DNA from: an uncultured Pelagibacteraceae bacterium
GTDB lineage: Bacteria > Pseudomonadota > Alphaproteobacteria > Pelagibacterales > Pelagibacteraceae
DNA: 64,000 nt
Direction of reading: 5' to 3'
NCBI GenBank assembly: GCA_902578315.1
Contig: CACHCL010000001.1
Location: forward strand, 124,001-188,000
Shown here piece by piece: positions 25,417 to 32,503 of this stretch; the stretch's first letter is position 1, and every line of letters begins with the position of its first letter. The notes beneath the pieces were generated by a model. The model was not told the DNA's origin and searched no databases. It saw only the letters and a program-made list of their open reading frames with translations. The translations under genes were made by a program, and so were the position numbers.

Positions 25417-25809
25417 ATGAGTAATTCATTTCATTTAGCAATTCCAGCTGGAGATTTAAAAAAAGCGGAGGCTTTTTATACAGATATTTTAGGATGTAAA
25501 ACTGGAAATCGTGAAGACGGTAAATGGGTCGACATAGATTTTTGGGGAAATGAACTTACCTTGCATCAAACATCCTTGAAACTTCCAAGAGAAAGACATG
25601 ACGTAGATATGGGTCAAGTTCCAGTACCACACTTTGGTGTGCACTTAAAAAAAGATGTTTTTAATAAAATTAAAGAAAATATTGAAGCTAATAAAATTAA
25701 CTACATCGACAAACCTTACACTAGATTTGAAGGCACTGAATTTGAGCAAAATACATTTTTTATTGAAGATCCTAACGGAAATGTATTAGAGTTAAAAACG
25801 TTTGACTGA
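25417..25809 (+). CDS. VOC-family (glyoxalase/bleomycin resistance fold) protein
   Basis: 130 residues from ATG at 25417 ([21 protein letters not shown]); ATG at 25411 is an alternative adding two residues. The paired beta-alpha-beta-beta-beta modules of the VOC fold are apparent, with metal-site candidates His at FHLA, His at PHFGVHL and Glu in NVLELKTF. Homologues include glyoxalase-like and dioxygenase-like enzymes; the reaction is not identified. It overlaps gshA by 8 bases, suggesting a glutathione-linked detoxification role (inference). Confidence 0.8.
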   Translation: MSNSFHLAIPAGDLKKAEAFYTDILGCKTGNREDGKWVDIDFWGNELTLHQTSLKLPRERHDVDMGQVPVPHFGVHLKKDVFNKIKENIEANKINYIDKPYTRFEGTEFEQNTFFIEDPNGNVLELKTFD

Positions 25810-27145
25810 TAAATCAACCTCATTCATTGAAAATAAAAGTCAGTTAATTCAATATTTTAACGACGGTATTAAAAAAAAAACTAATCTTAGAATTGGTGTT
25901 GAACATGAAAAATTTCTTTTTAATAGAAAAGATCTGAAAAGAATTGATTATGAAAAGATAAAAAAAGTGTTTGATCTCCTAAAAAATAATGGTTGGGAGC
26001 TCCAATATGAAAAAGATAAAATAATTGGTTTAAAAAAGGAAAATCAAAAGATTACGACTGAGCCAGGATTTCAATATGAATTATCAGGTGCCCCTTTTAA
26101 AAACATACATTTAGTTTGTTCAGAAAATAGTTCTCATTTCAATGAACTGAGAGATGTTTTTAGCTCTGCTTCTATTACAACTTCATCTATTGCATACGAT
26201 CCCTTCAATAAATTAATTGAAATCCCTAAAAGTCCTAAAGAGCGTTACAAAATTATGTCAGCTGAAATGCCAAAAGGTGGCAAATTAAGTTTAGATATGA
26301 TGTACAAAACTGCCGGTATACAAATTAATTATGATTACACTTCTGAAGAAGATTTTGAAAAAAAATTTAAAATCGGTAACTATTTAGCTCCATTAACTAT
26401 TGCTCTTTTTGCAAACTCTCCTTTTAATGAAAATAAACTCTCAGGTTATTTATCTTATAGAGGAAAAGTTTGGCAAGAAACTAATAGAGGTGGGATAATG
26501 CCGATTACTTTTGAAAATGTTAATTTTGAAAAATATATTGATCATGCAATTAATTACCCAATTTTATTTCTTAAAAAGAGAGGAAAATACTACTCGCCAA
26601 ACGGTCAAACCTTCAACGATTTTTTAAATGGTGATTTAAGTTTTTTGAAAGGAGAAAAACCAACTTTAGAAGATTTTGAAAATCATTTAGGTACTATTTT
26701 TACTGAGATAAGATTGAAACAAGTTATAGAGTTTAGATCTTTAGATACATGTAATTTTGGCTGTATTTGTAATGGTCCCTCCTTTTTTACAGGATTAATT
26801 TATGGATCTTTGGGTGAGACTTATGAAATAATCAAGAATTGGAAAAAAGAAGAGGTAATGGAAACGTATTTAAACGCACCCAAACAAGGATTAAATACTG
26901 TGCTAAGAAATAAAAAATTAATTGATTGGGCAAAAATATTTTTAGATTTATCTAAAAAAGGCTTAGACAAAAGAAATGAGCTTAATAAAAGTGGAAAAAA
27001 TGAGACAATTTACTTAAAACATATAGAGGAAATAATTGGGAGTAAAAAAACTAGAGCAGAAATGTTGATCGAACAATTTAATAAAACAAAAGATTTAAAC
27101 TTTTTAGTAAATCATGACGAAAATTTTAGCTATTCAGGGTTCTGA
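25802..27145 (+). CDS. gshA: Glutamate-cysteine ligase
   Basis: 447 residues from a TTG start at 25802; the first in-frame ATG is far inside the conserved domain. The N-terminus holds LRIGVEHEKFLF, and TEPGFQYELSGAPFKNIH and EIRLKQVIEFRSLDT follow. This is the plant/alphaproteobacterial type of the GCS2 family. It makes gamma-glutamylcysteine, the first step of glutathione synthesis. It overlaps gshB by 32 bases, so the two steps are translationally coupled. Confidence 0.9.
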   Translation: MTDKSTSFIENKSQLIQYFNDGIKKKTNLRIGVEHEKFLFNRKDLKRIDYEKIKKVFDLLKNNGWELQYEKDKIIGLKKENQKITTEPGFQYELSGAPFKNIHLVCSENSSHFNELRDVFSSASITTSSIAYDPFNKLIEIPKSPKERYKIMSAEMPKGGKLSLDMMYKTAGIQINYDYTSEEDFEKKFKIGNYLAPLTIALFANSPFNENKLSGYLSYRGKVWQETNRGGIMPITFENVNFEKYIDHAINYPILFLKKRGKYYSPNGQTFNDFLNGDLSFLKGEKPTLEDFENHLGTIFTEIRLKQVIEFRSLDTCNFGCICNGPSFFTGLIYGSLGETYEIIKNWKKEEVMETYLNAPKQGLNTVLRNKKLIDWAKIFLDLSKKGLDKRNELNKSGKNETIYLKHIEEIIGSKKTRAEMLIEQFNKTKDLNFLVNHDENFSYSGF

Positions 27146-28031
27146 TCTTAAAAAAGTAAATATCAAAACTGACACAACTATTCTCTTAGCATCTGAAGCT
27201 CAAAAAAGAGGTTATGAAATATACTATTTCGAGCCAGAAAATTTGAGTTTTTTGAATGGAAAGGTTTTAGCAAGTTGTAAACACATAAAAATAAATGAAA
27301 ATAAAAAGAAATTCTACTCACTGCAAAGGACTGTTAATTTTAGTTTAGAAAAATCCAATATTATATTAATCAGAAATGATCCACCTTTTGACAATCGTTA
27401 TTTATATACAACATTTTTACTAAACCATATATCAAAGAAGGTAAAGATTATTAATCACCCTTTTGCTGTTAGAAACATATCTGAAAAGTTATTTTCTATT
27501 AATCTAATGAAGTATATGCCTCCAACGCTAATAAGTGAAAACCTTTCAGAAATTAGAACTTTTTTTAAAAAACATAAAGCTATTGTGGCAAAACCTATTA
27601 ATGGTTTTAGTGGTAATAATGTAATTTTATTTAAAACCTTCCATGCTAATAAAATTAAAAAATTAATCAAAAATCATAATCATTTATTTTTTCAAAAGTT
27701 TTTACCTGAAGTTTCCAAAGGTGATAAACGAGTTTTTGTTATTAAAGGAAAGATTGTAGGTGCAATTTCTAGAATACCTAAAAAAGGAAGTATTTTATCT
27801 AATATGAGTAAAGGAGCTAAAGCGAAATTAACAAAGCTCACAAGGAAAGAAGTTATTGCAAGCAACGTAATTGGAAAATTATTAGTGAAAAATAATATTT
27901 ATTTTGCAGGAATAGATTTCGTACAAGAAAAATTAATTGGAGATATAAATGTTACTAGCCCTACTGGGCTGGCTGCATACAAAGATTTATCTGGAATAAA
28001 CCTTGCAAAATTGTTCTGGAATAATATTTAA
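27114..28031 (+). CDS. gshB: Glutathione synthetase
   Basis: 305 residues in the ATP-grasp fold. Diagnostic stretches are IILIRNDPPFDNRYLYTTFLL near residue 83, VAKPINGFSGNNVILF near 158, FFQKFLPEVSKGDKRVFVIKGKIVGAISRIPKKG near 192 and GIDFVQEKLIGDINVTSPTGL near the end. It adds glycine to gamma-glutamylcysteine. Length is slightly shorter than the E. coli enzyme (316). It is the last gene before the metY control region. Confidence 0.9.
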   Translation: MTKILAIQGSDLKKVNIKTDTTILLASEAQKRGYEIYYFEPENLSFLNGKVLASCKHIKINENKKKFYSLQRTVNFSLEKSNIILIRNDPPFDNRYLYTTFLLNHISKKVKIINHPFAVRNISEKLFSINLMKYMPPTLISENLSEIRTFFKKHKAIVAKPINGFSGNNVILFKTFHANKIKKLIKNHNHLFFQKFLPEVSKGDKRVFVIKGKIVGAISRIPKKGSILSNMSKGAKAKLTKLTRKEVIASNVIGKLLVKNNIYFAGIDFVQEKLIGDINVTSPTGLAAYKDLSGINLAKLFWNNI

Positions 28032-28038
28032 TTGACAG

Positions 28039-28068
28039 TTGACAAAATCCTGAATTTCTTGCTATAAA
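28039..28068 (+). promoter_or_regulatory. Sigma-70 type promoter for metY leader
   Basis: TTGACA at 28039-28044, an 18-base spacer and TATAAA at 28063-28068. Transcription would start near 28075, just at the first base of the SAM-II aptamer. The match to the consensus is 11 of 12. Confidence 0.75.
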
Positions 28069-28073
28069 TCTAA

Positions 28074-28125
28074 TAGCGCTGAGTTAAGGCAACTTGCGGG
28101 CGCTCTATAAATCCTGCTAAAGCGC
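28074..28125 (+). promoter_or_regulatory. SAM-II riboswitch aptamer
   Basis: The order AGCGCTGA, TTAA, TTGC, GCGCT, ATAAAT, GCTAAA follows the SAM-II consensus. Stem P1 is AGCGC (28075-28079) with GCGCT (28100-28104). The 3' strand (28113-28124) supplies the pseudoknot partner. SAM-II riboswitches of alphaproteobacteria lie upstream of methionine genes, here metY. The last nine bases (28116-28124) also serve as antiterminator for the hairpin that follows, which implies transcriptional OFF control when SAM is bound. Confidence 0.88.
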
Positions 28126-28138
28126 ATAAGTCATTTAG

Positions 28139-28168
28139 ACCACCGCTTTAGCCGGTGGTTTTTTTTTG
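28139..28168 (+). terminator. Riboswitch-controlled intrinsic terminator
   Basis: Stem ACCACCG (28139-28145) with CGGTGGT (28153-28159), then a run of T to 28168. Bases 28144-28152 (CGCTTTAGC) are perfectly complementary to 28116-28124 (GCTAAAGCG) in the aptamer, giving mutually exclusive terminator and antiterminator folds. Confidence 0.88.
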
Positions 28169-28185
28169 GAAAAATCTGAAATTAA

Positions 28186-28241
28186 ACCGGGTATTTGAAC
28201 CATATTGTACACCTGGCATATGCCGAAGTACTAAAAAGGAG
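28186..28241 (+). promoter_or_regulatory. SAM-V riboswitch aptamer
   Basis: An H-type pseudoknot can be drawn with P1 GGTAT (28190-28194) pairing ATGCC (28220-28224) and P2 GTAC (28207-28210) pairing GTAC (28228-28231). It is followed by TAAAAAGGAG, which includes a ribosome binding site at 28237-28241. This arrangement and the ACTAAAAAGG end match SAM-V, a class first described from Pelagibacter upstream of metY. Ligand binding would hide the ribosome binding site, so the control is translational. Confidence 0.85.
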
Positions 28242-28301
28242 AAGATGAACAGAATTAAACTTCGTTCATTCTTCTCCAGAAAGACGGAGAAAAAATGAAC
28301 G
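28238..28301 (+). promoter_or_regulatory. Competing-stem element with two ribosome-site/start modules
   Basis: Module A, GGAGAAGATGAAC (28238-28250), and module B, GGAGAAAAAATGAACG (28286-28301), are near repeats, each joining a ribosome binding site to an ATG. Between them CGTTCATTCTTCTCC (28263-28277) is complementary to both, with one bulge in each case. The middle strand can therefore mask either start but not both at once. Confidence 0.65.
28245..28298 (+). CDS. Leader mini-ORF 1 under SAM-V control
   Basis: A 17-codon frame, product MNRIKLRSFFSRKTEKK, from ATG at 28245. Its ribosome binding site AGGAG (28237-28241) is the 3' end of the SAM-V aptamer, with a short 3-base spacing. The stop TGA (28296-28298) overlaps the ATG of mini-ORF 2 as ATGA. 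The basic peptide has no recognised function. Its main role may be to carry ribosomes through the downstream hairpins to metY. Confidence 0.55.
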   Translation: MNRIKLRSFFSRKTEKK

Positions 28302-28342
28302 AAACGATAAGAGAAACAGTAAGGGGGAAAATCAATGACTGA
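28295..28342 (+). CDS. Leader mini-ORF 2 overlapping the metY start
   Basis: A 15-codon frame, product MNETIRETVRGKIND, from ATG at 28295 with GGAG at 28286-28289 and 5-base spacing. Its stop TGA (28340-28342) lies just past the metY ATG (28335), so terminating ribosomes would be placed within 8 bases of the metY start. The layout suggests a re-initiation relay from the SAM-V site to metY. Confidence 0.5.
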   Translation: MNETIRETVRGKIND

Positions 28343-29627
28343 TTTTAAACATCCGGAAACTATTGGCTTACATGGTAGTGATTATAGAGCTGATCCTACT
28401 ACAACAGCTGTAGCAGTTCCTATTTATCAAACAACTTCTTACCAATTTAAAAATGCAGAACATGCTGCAAATTTATTTGGTCTAAAAGAGTTTGGTAATA
28501 TTTACACACGTATCATGAACCCAACGGTTGATGTGCTAGAAAAAAGAGTTGCAGCGCTTGAAGGCGGTGTAGCAGCATGCGCAGTGGGATCAGGTCAAGC
28601 AGCTTCGGCAATGTGTATTCAAAACTTAGCACAAGCAGGAGATAACATAGTTGCTTCGACTGATTTATACGGTGGTACAGTTAACTTATTCAAAAATACT
28701 TTAAGGCAACAAGGTATTGAAGTTAGATTTGCAGATCCTGCGGATCCAAAAAACTTCGAAAAAGTGACTGATGATAAAACAAGAGCTTACTACGGTGAGA
28801 CTCTTCCAAATCCTTATCTTCGTGTTTTTCCAATAAAAGAAGTTTCAGATATTGGTAGAAAAAAAGGTATACCTTTAATTATCGATAACACAGCTTCACC
28901 AGTTATATGTAAACCTTTAGCTCATGGAGCTGCAATTGTAATGCACTCTTTGACAAAATATATTGGTGGTCATGGTACTTCAATTGGAGGAATAATTGTT
29001 GATGGAGGAAATTTTGATTGGATTAAAGATAGAAAAAGACAACCTCTATTAAATGAACCTGATCAAAGTTATCACGGCGCCGTTTGGGCTGACGCAGTTC
29101 CACAATTAACTGGAGCTAATATCCCATTTGTAATCCGAGCTAGAGTGGTTTTATTGAGAGACCTAGGTGCTCCTTTAAGTCCTTTCAATGCTTTCCAAAT
29201 CATTCAAGGTTTGGAAACTGTAGCGCTAAGAATGAAACAACATTGCAGTAATGCAGAGAAAGTTGTGAATTTCTTAGATGGTCACAAAAAAGTTAAAAAA
29301 GTTATCTATCCAACTAATTATCAAGGTGAAATAAGGGATAGAGCTAAAAAATATATGCAAGGTGGGTACGGATCTTTAATAGGTATGGATCTTGGAACTA
29401 AAGAAGCAGGAGCTAAGTTCATTGACAACTTAAAAATGCTTTACCATGTAGCAAATATTGGTGATGCTAGAAGTTTAGCAATTCACCCAGCAACAACAAC
29501 ACATAGTCAGCTTACAGAGAAAGAAATGTTAGCTGCTGGTGTCACACCAGGTTATGTCAGATTATCGATCGGCATTGAACATCCAGACGATATTGTTGCG
29601 GATATCAAGCAAGCTTTAGCTGCTTAA
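28335..29627 (+). CDS. metY: O-acetylhomoserine (thiol)-lyase
   Basis: 430 residues, a PLP enzyme of the Cys/Met metabolism family. Visible are the N-terminal HPETIGLHGSDYRADPTTTAVAVPIYQTTSYQF, GGVAACAVGSGQAA and the PLP-lysine segment IVMHSLTKYIGGHGTSIGG. The long length (about 430) and the AVWADAVPQLTGA region fit MetY rather than MetB/MetC. It converts O-acetylhomoserine and sulfide to homocysteine. Its own ribosome site AGGGGG (28322-28327) is 7 bases from the ATG. Expression should be repressed by SAM through the upstream tandem riboswitches. Confidence 0.93.
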   Translation: MTDFKHPETIGLHGSDYRADPTTTAVAVPIYQTTSYQFKNAEHAANLFGLKEFGNIYTRIMNPTVDVLEKRVAALEGGVAACAVGSGQAASAMCIQNLAQAGDNIVASTDLYGGTVNLFKNTLRQQGIEVRFADPADPKNFEKVTDDKTRAYYGETLPNPYLRVFPIKEVSDIGRKKGIPLIIDNTASPVICKPLAHGAAIVMHSLTKYIGGHGTSIGGIIVDGGNFDWIKDRKRQPLLNEPDQSYHGAVWADAVPQLTGANIPFVIRARVVLLRDLGAPLSPFNAFQIIQGLETVALRMKQHCSNAEKVVNFLDGHKKVKKVIYPTNYQGEIRDRAKKYMQGGYGSLIGMDLGTKEAGAKFIDNLKMLYHVANIGDARSLAIHPATTTHSQLTEKEMLAAGVTPGYVRLSIGIEHPDDIVADIKQALAA

Positions 29628-29637
29628 AAATTAATTA

Positions 29638-29663
29638 GGTGGTCCCAATTTATTGGGGCCATC
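29638..29663. terminator. Strong hairpin after metY
   Basis: GGTGGTCCCAAT (29638-29649) pairs with ATTGGGGCCATC (29652-29663) in a near-perfect stem including two G-T pairs. On the plus strand no T-run follows, while on the minus strand the next bases are T-rich, so it fits a terminator for the leftward lipoprotein gene better. It may still protect the metY message 3' end. Confidence 0.55.
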
Positions 29664-29681
29664 ATCTAAGAAAAGTTGGAA

Positions 29682-30089
29682 TTACCTTCTATTATAAATT
29701 ATTGATTTTTTTGCTATCTTTTCAATTTTAGATATTTCTTTAATTTTATTTTTTTGAAATTCTCTCACAATATCTGTAGTTTTTTCTATCATAGCAGTAC
29801 TTTTCAACTTAATTTGTTTTTTTGCAATTGTACAAAATTCAGACCTTGTTATTTCAAAAGAGGAAATACAAGTTTCTTGTTTTCTCTCAGGATTTTTTTT
29901 CTCTGCGTATGCGATAGCATGTTCGAGAGGAGTTTTTCCTGTTTGTTTTTTAACTCCATAACTTATCGCCGAGTTTAAACTGGATTGAACAAATCTTCCA
30001 TTCGAGGCACCTGGACCTAATAATGCTAACGATTCAGCACAACCGTTCAGCAAAAAAAGAGTTGATAATAAAAGTAACATTTTTTTCAT
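29682..30089 (-). CDS. Small lipoprotein, paralogue A
   Basis: 135 residues. A lipoprotein signal with lipobox LLNGC (Cys17) is followed by AESLALLGPGASNGRFVQSSLNSAISYGVKKQTGKTPLEHAIAYAEKKNPERK, then a basic helical C-terminal third. Residues 1-75 align with the next gene upstream (30228), so the two are tandem duplicates. Two cysteines (TCISS and FCTIAKK) are conserved between the copies. Function is unknown; the anchor would be the inner or outer membrane. Confidence 0.7.
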   Translation of the reverse strand: MKKMLLLLSTLFLLNGCAESLALLGPGASNGRFVQSSLNSAISYGVKKQTGKTPLEHAIAYAEKKNPERKQETCISSFEITRSEFCTIAKKQIKLKSTAMIEKTTDIVREFQKNKIKEISKIEKIAKKSIIYNRR

Positions 30090-30227
30090 GATTAAAACTT
30101 GTTTTAATTGGTCCCATATATCCGCTTATTCTTTAAATAAAAGTTAATTTTGAATGTGAAAATTTTTATTAACACAACTTGTGGTAGTTAAATTTGTGTT
30201 TTTTGATTTTAAATCTTTTGGAATTAA

Positions 30228-30551
30228 CTAATCGAGCAGCTTTATTTTTGATTTTGTCAAAATTAATTGTTTTTTTACAATATAACAAATCTCAGAGTTA
30301 GTTTTTTCTAGAAAAGAGTGGCATGGCTCTTTTTTTTTCTCAGGATTTACTTTTTCAGCATAGGCCTTGACATGCTCTAATGGACCTTTGCCAGTTTGTT
30401 TTTTAACTCCATAACTAACCACAGTATTGAAAGATGATTGAAGCATTTTACCATTTGTTGCTCCGCCAATTGAGGGCCCAAGAAGGGCGACGGACTCGGC
30501 GCAACCATAAAGTAAAAAAAATGTTGTTAATAAAACAAATATTTTTCTCAT
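30228..30551 (-). CDS. Small lipoprotein, paralogue B
   Basis: 107 residues with lipobox LLYGC (Cys17), then AESVALLGPSIGGATNGKMLQSSFNTVVSYGVKKQTGKGPLEHVKAYAEKVNPEKKKEPC. It is clearly related to the 29682 lipoprotein but lacks the 30-residue C-terminal extension and has a 3-residue insertion. A 138-base gap with no recognised feature separates the copies. Function is unknown. Confidence 0.7.
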   Translation of the reverse strand: MRKIFVLLTTFFLLYGCAESVALLGPSIGGATNGKMLQSSFNTVVSYGVKKQTGKGPLEHVKAYAEKVNPEKKKEPCHSFLEKTNSEICYIVKKQLILTKSKIKLLD

Positions 30552-30658
30552 TCTCCCTCTTAATTTTTCCTTAGGTTATTGAATTTATATAAATATAAAT
30601 ACAATATTTCCGTTCAATATGAGTATATCAAATACAACCTGTAATGGAAGAGTAACTT

Positions 30659-31609
30659 TTAAGAAATTAACCTTATTGGCTTATTATTTAGACAACTATC
30701 TAGGTTTTCAATCATTTGATTATAAAATTTAGAATAATTTTCTGCGGTTACATAACCAATATGAGGCATTAGTAAAGCATTAGGTAAAAATCTTAATTTA
30801 TGATCTTGTGGAAGGGGTTCTTCATCATAGACGTCGAGTCCTGCTCCAGCTATTTTTTCATCTTTTAAAGCCTGAACTAAATCTTTCTCATTAATTATTT
30901 GTCCTCTAGAAGTGTTTATTAAAAAAGCAGTCCTTTTCATCATATTAATTTCCTTTTTTGTAATTAAACTTTTGCTTCTCTCACCAAGTACTAAATGAAT
31001 AGAAATAATATCAGAATTTTTTAGTAATTCTTCTTTGTTCATAGGCAAAACCCCAATTTCATTAGCATGCGAAAGATTTAAATTTTCACTCCAGGCGCAA
31101 ACTTCCATACCAAAGGCCTTTCCTACTTTTGCAACTTGAGTTCCTATTTTTCCAAGCCCAATTAGGCCAAGCAATTTTCCTTTTAATTCATAACCGATTG
31201 TTGTTTGCCAATATCCTTGAAACATATTATCAATTTCTTGCTTCATATTTCTTAAAAGACCTAAGATCAAAGCCCAAGTTATTTCTGCAGCAGGGTTTGA
31301 GTTTATTTCAGTCCCGCATACTTTAATTCCTTTTTTTTTAGCTGTCTCAAGATCTATAGCTTTATTTCTCATGCCTGAAGTCATGATATATTTTAAATTT
31401 GGCAAATTCTCTATTAAATATTTGGTAATAGGTGTTCTCTCTCTCATTATAAATAATGCATTGAACTTCTCTAAAGCTACAATCGCGTCTTTTTCTTCGC
31501 GAAAGCTTTCATTAAATATTTCAAATTCATATTTATCTCTATACTCTTTTAGATCTACTATTTGTCTAAAAGCATCTTGGAAGTCGTCTAGTATAGCAAC
31601 TTTAATCAT
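30659..31609 (-). CDS. D-2-hydroxyacid dehydrogenase (NAD-dependent)
   Basis: 316 residues. The NAD-binding fold is seen in GKLLGLIGLGKIGTQVAKVGKAFGMEVCAWSE near residues 143-174. Catalytic residues are Arg in NTSRGQIINE, Glu in YDEEPLP and His in MPHIGYVT. The family reduces 2-ketoacids or oxidises D-2-hydroxyacids; phosphoglycerate dehydrogenase-like text is present but the C-terminal ACT domain of SerA is absent. It overlaps the DMT exporter by 4 bases. Confidence 0.85.
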   Translation of the reverse strand: MIKVAILDDFQDAFRQIVDLKEYRDKYEFEIFNESFREEKDAIVALEKFNALFIMRERTPITKYLIENLPNLKYIMTSGMRNKAIDLETAKKKGIKVCGTEINSNPAAEITWALILGLLRNMKQEIDNMFQGYWQTTIGYELKGKLLGLIGLGKIGTQVAKVGKAFGMEVCAWSENLNLSHANEIGVLPMNKEELLKNSDIISIHLVLGERSKSLITKKEINMMKRTAFLINTSRGQIINEKDLVQALKDEKIAGAGLDVYDEEPLPQDHKLRFLPNALLMPHIGYVTAENYSKFYNQMIENLDSCLNNKPIRLIS

Positions 31610-32496
31610 TGGGTTTTCCTATTTGATAAATAAATACCAGATATAATAAAAGATGCTCCAATAAAATGGAATAATTGAAATTTTTCTTTGAAAATTATAA
31701 TTGCCATTAATGCACTAAAAAGAGGCATTAACTGAATAAACATAGACGATCTATTAGGCCCTATTAATTCAATAGCTTTTTGCCAGCAATAATAAGCTGC
31801 GATTGCAGGAAAGATAACAACATAAATTAAAATTAGGATAGAAGCTTTATTTATTTTAATATCTAGTCCTATTGATTGTTCATATAAAAATTGCGGAACT
31901 AAGAATATTAATCCTACAGTTACCATAATTTGGATTAAAGAAAATTGAGATAATTGAAATTTATTTTTTTTAAGTAAAGTGGAGTATAACGACCAACTTA
32001 AAACACAAACTAGCATCCATATATCTCCTTTGTTAAAACTTAAAGAAATTATTTTTTGAATATCTGCATTGGAAATAATTGTTGCAACTCCAAGTATTGA
32101 TAAGAATAATCCAGATAATTGAAATATATTCGTTTTTTCAATTTTCATAAGTGACGAAAAAATTATTATCATTGGTGGAATAGCAGCCAACATTAAAACT
32201 GCATTAATAACTTGAGTAAAGTTTAAAGCAAAATATACTACAGAATTAAAGGTGCTAATTGATAGTATCCCCATTATACCAATGGCAAAAAAATTTTCTT
32301 TAATATAGTTTTTCTTTGCTAAAATTTCTTTTATTGTAAAAGGAATTAAAATCAACCATACCATCACCCATCTTAAAAAGTTTAGAGTTAGTGGCGGAAC
32401 TTCAAACAAAGTTGCAAATTTTCCGATAATAAAATTCCCTGACCAGAATAAAGCTGCAAATGTAAGAAAAGTATAAGCTATATAATTTTTTGACAA
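31606..32496 (-). CDS. EamA/DMT-family transporter
   Basis: 296 residues with ten hydrophobic segments in two EamA repeats. The repeat signatures are ALFWSGNFIIGKFA near residue 14 and CVLSWSLYSTLLKKN near 159, ending with ELIGPNRSSMFIQLMPLFSALMAIIIFKE. DMT proteins export amino acids or metabolites; no substrate can be assigned. The operon with the hydroxyacid dehydrogenase and the DadA-like oxidase hints at D-amino-acid or ketoacid handling (inference). Confidence 0.85.
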   Translation of the reverse strand: MSKNYIAYTFLTFAALFWSGNFIIGKFATLFEVPPLTLNFLRWVMVWLILIPFTIKEILAKKNYIKENFFAIGIMGILSISTFNSVVYFALNFTQVINAVLMLAAIPPMIIIFSSLMKIEKTNIFQLSGLFLSILGVATIISNADIQKIISLSFNKGDIWMLVCVLSWSLYSTLLKKNKFQLSQFSLIQIMVTVGLIFLVPQFLYEQSIGLDIKINKASILILIYVVIFPAIAAYYCWQKAIELIGPNRSSMFIQLMPLFSALMAIIIFKEKFQLFHFIGASFIISGIYLSNRKTQ

Positions 32497-32503
32497 AAAA
32501 ATC

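Noticed and set aside
30090-30227. Possible regulatory RNA between the two lipoprotein genes
   Set aside because: The stretch is A/T-rich without stable stems, and the duplicated lipoproteins explain the arrangement.
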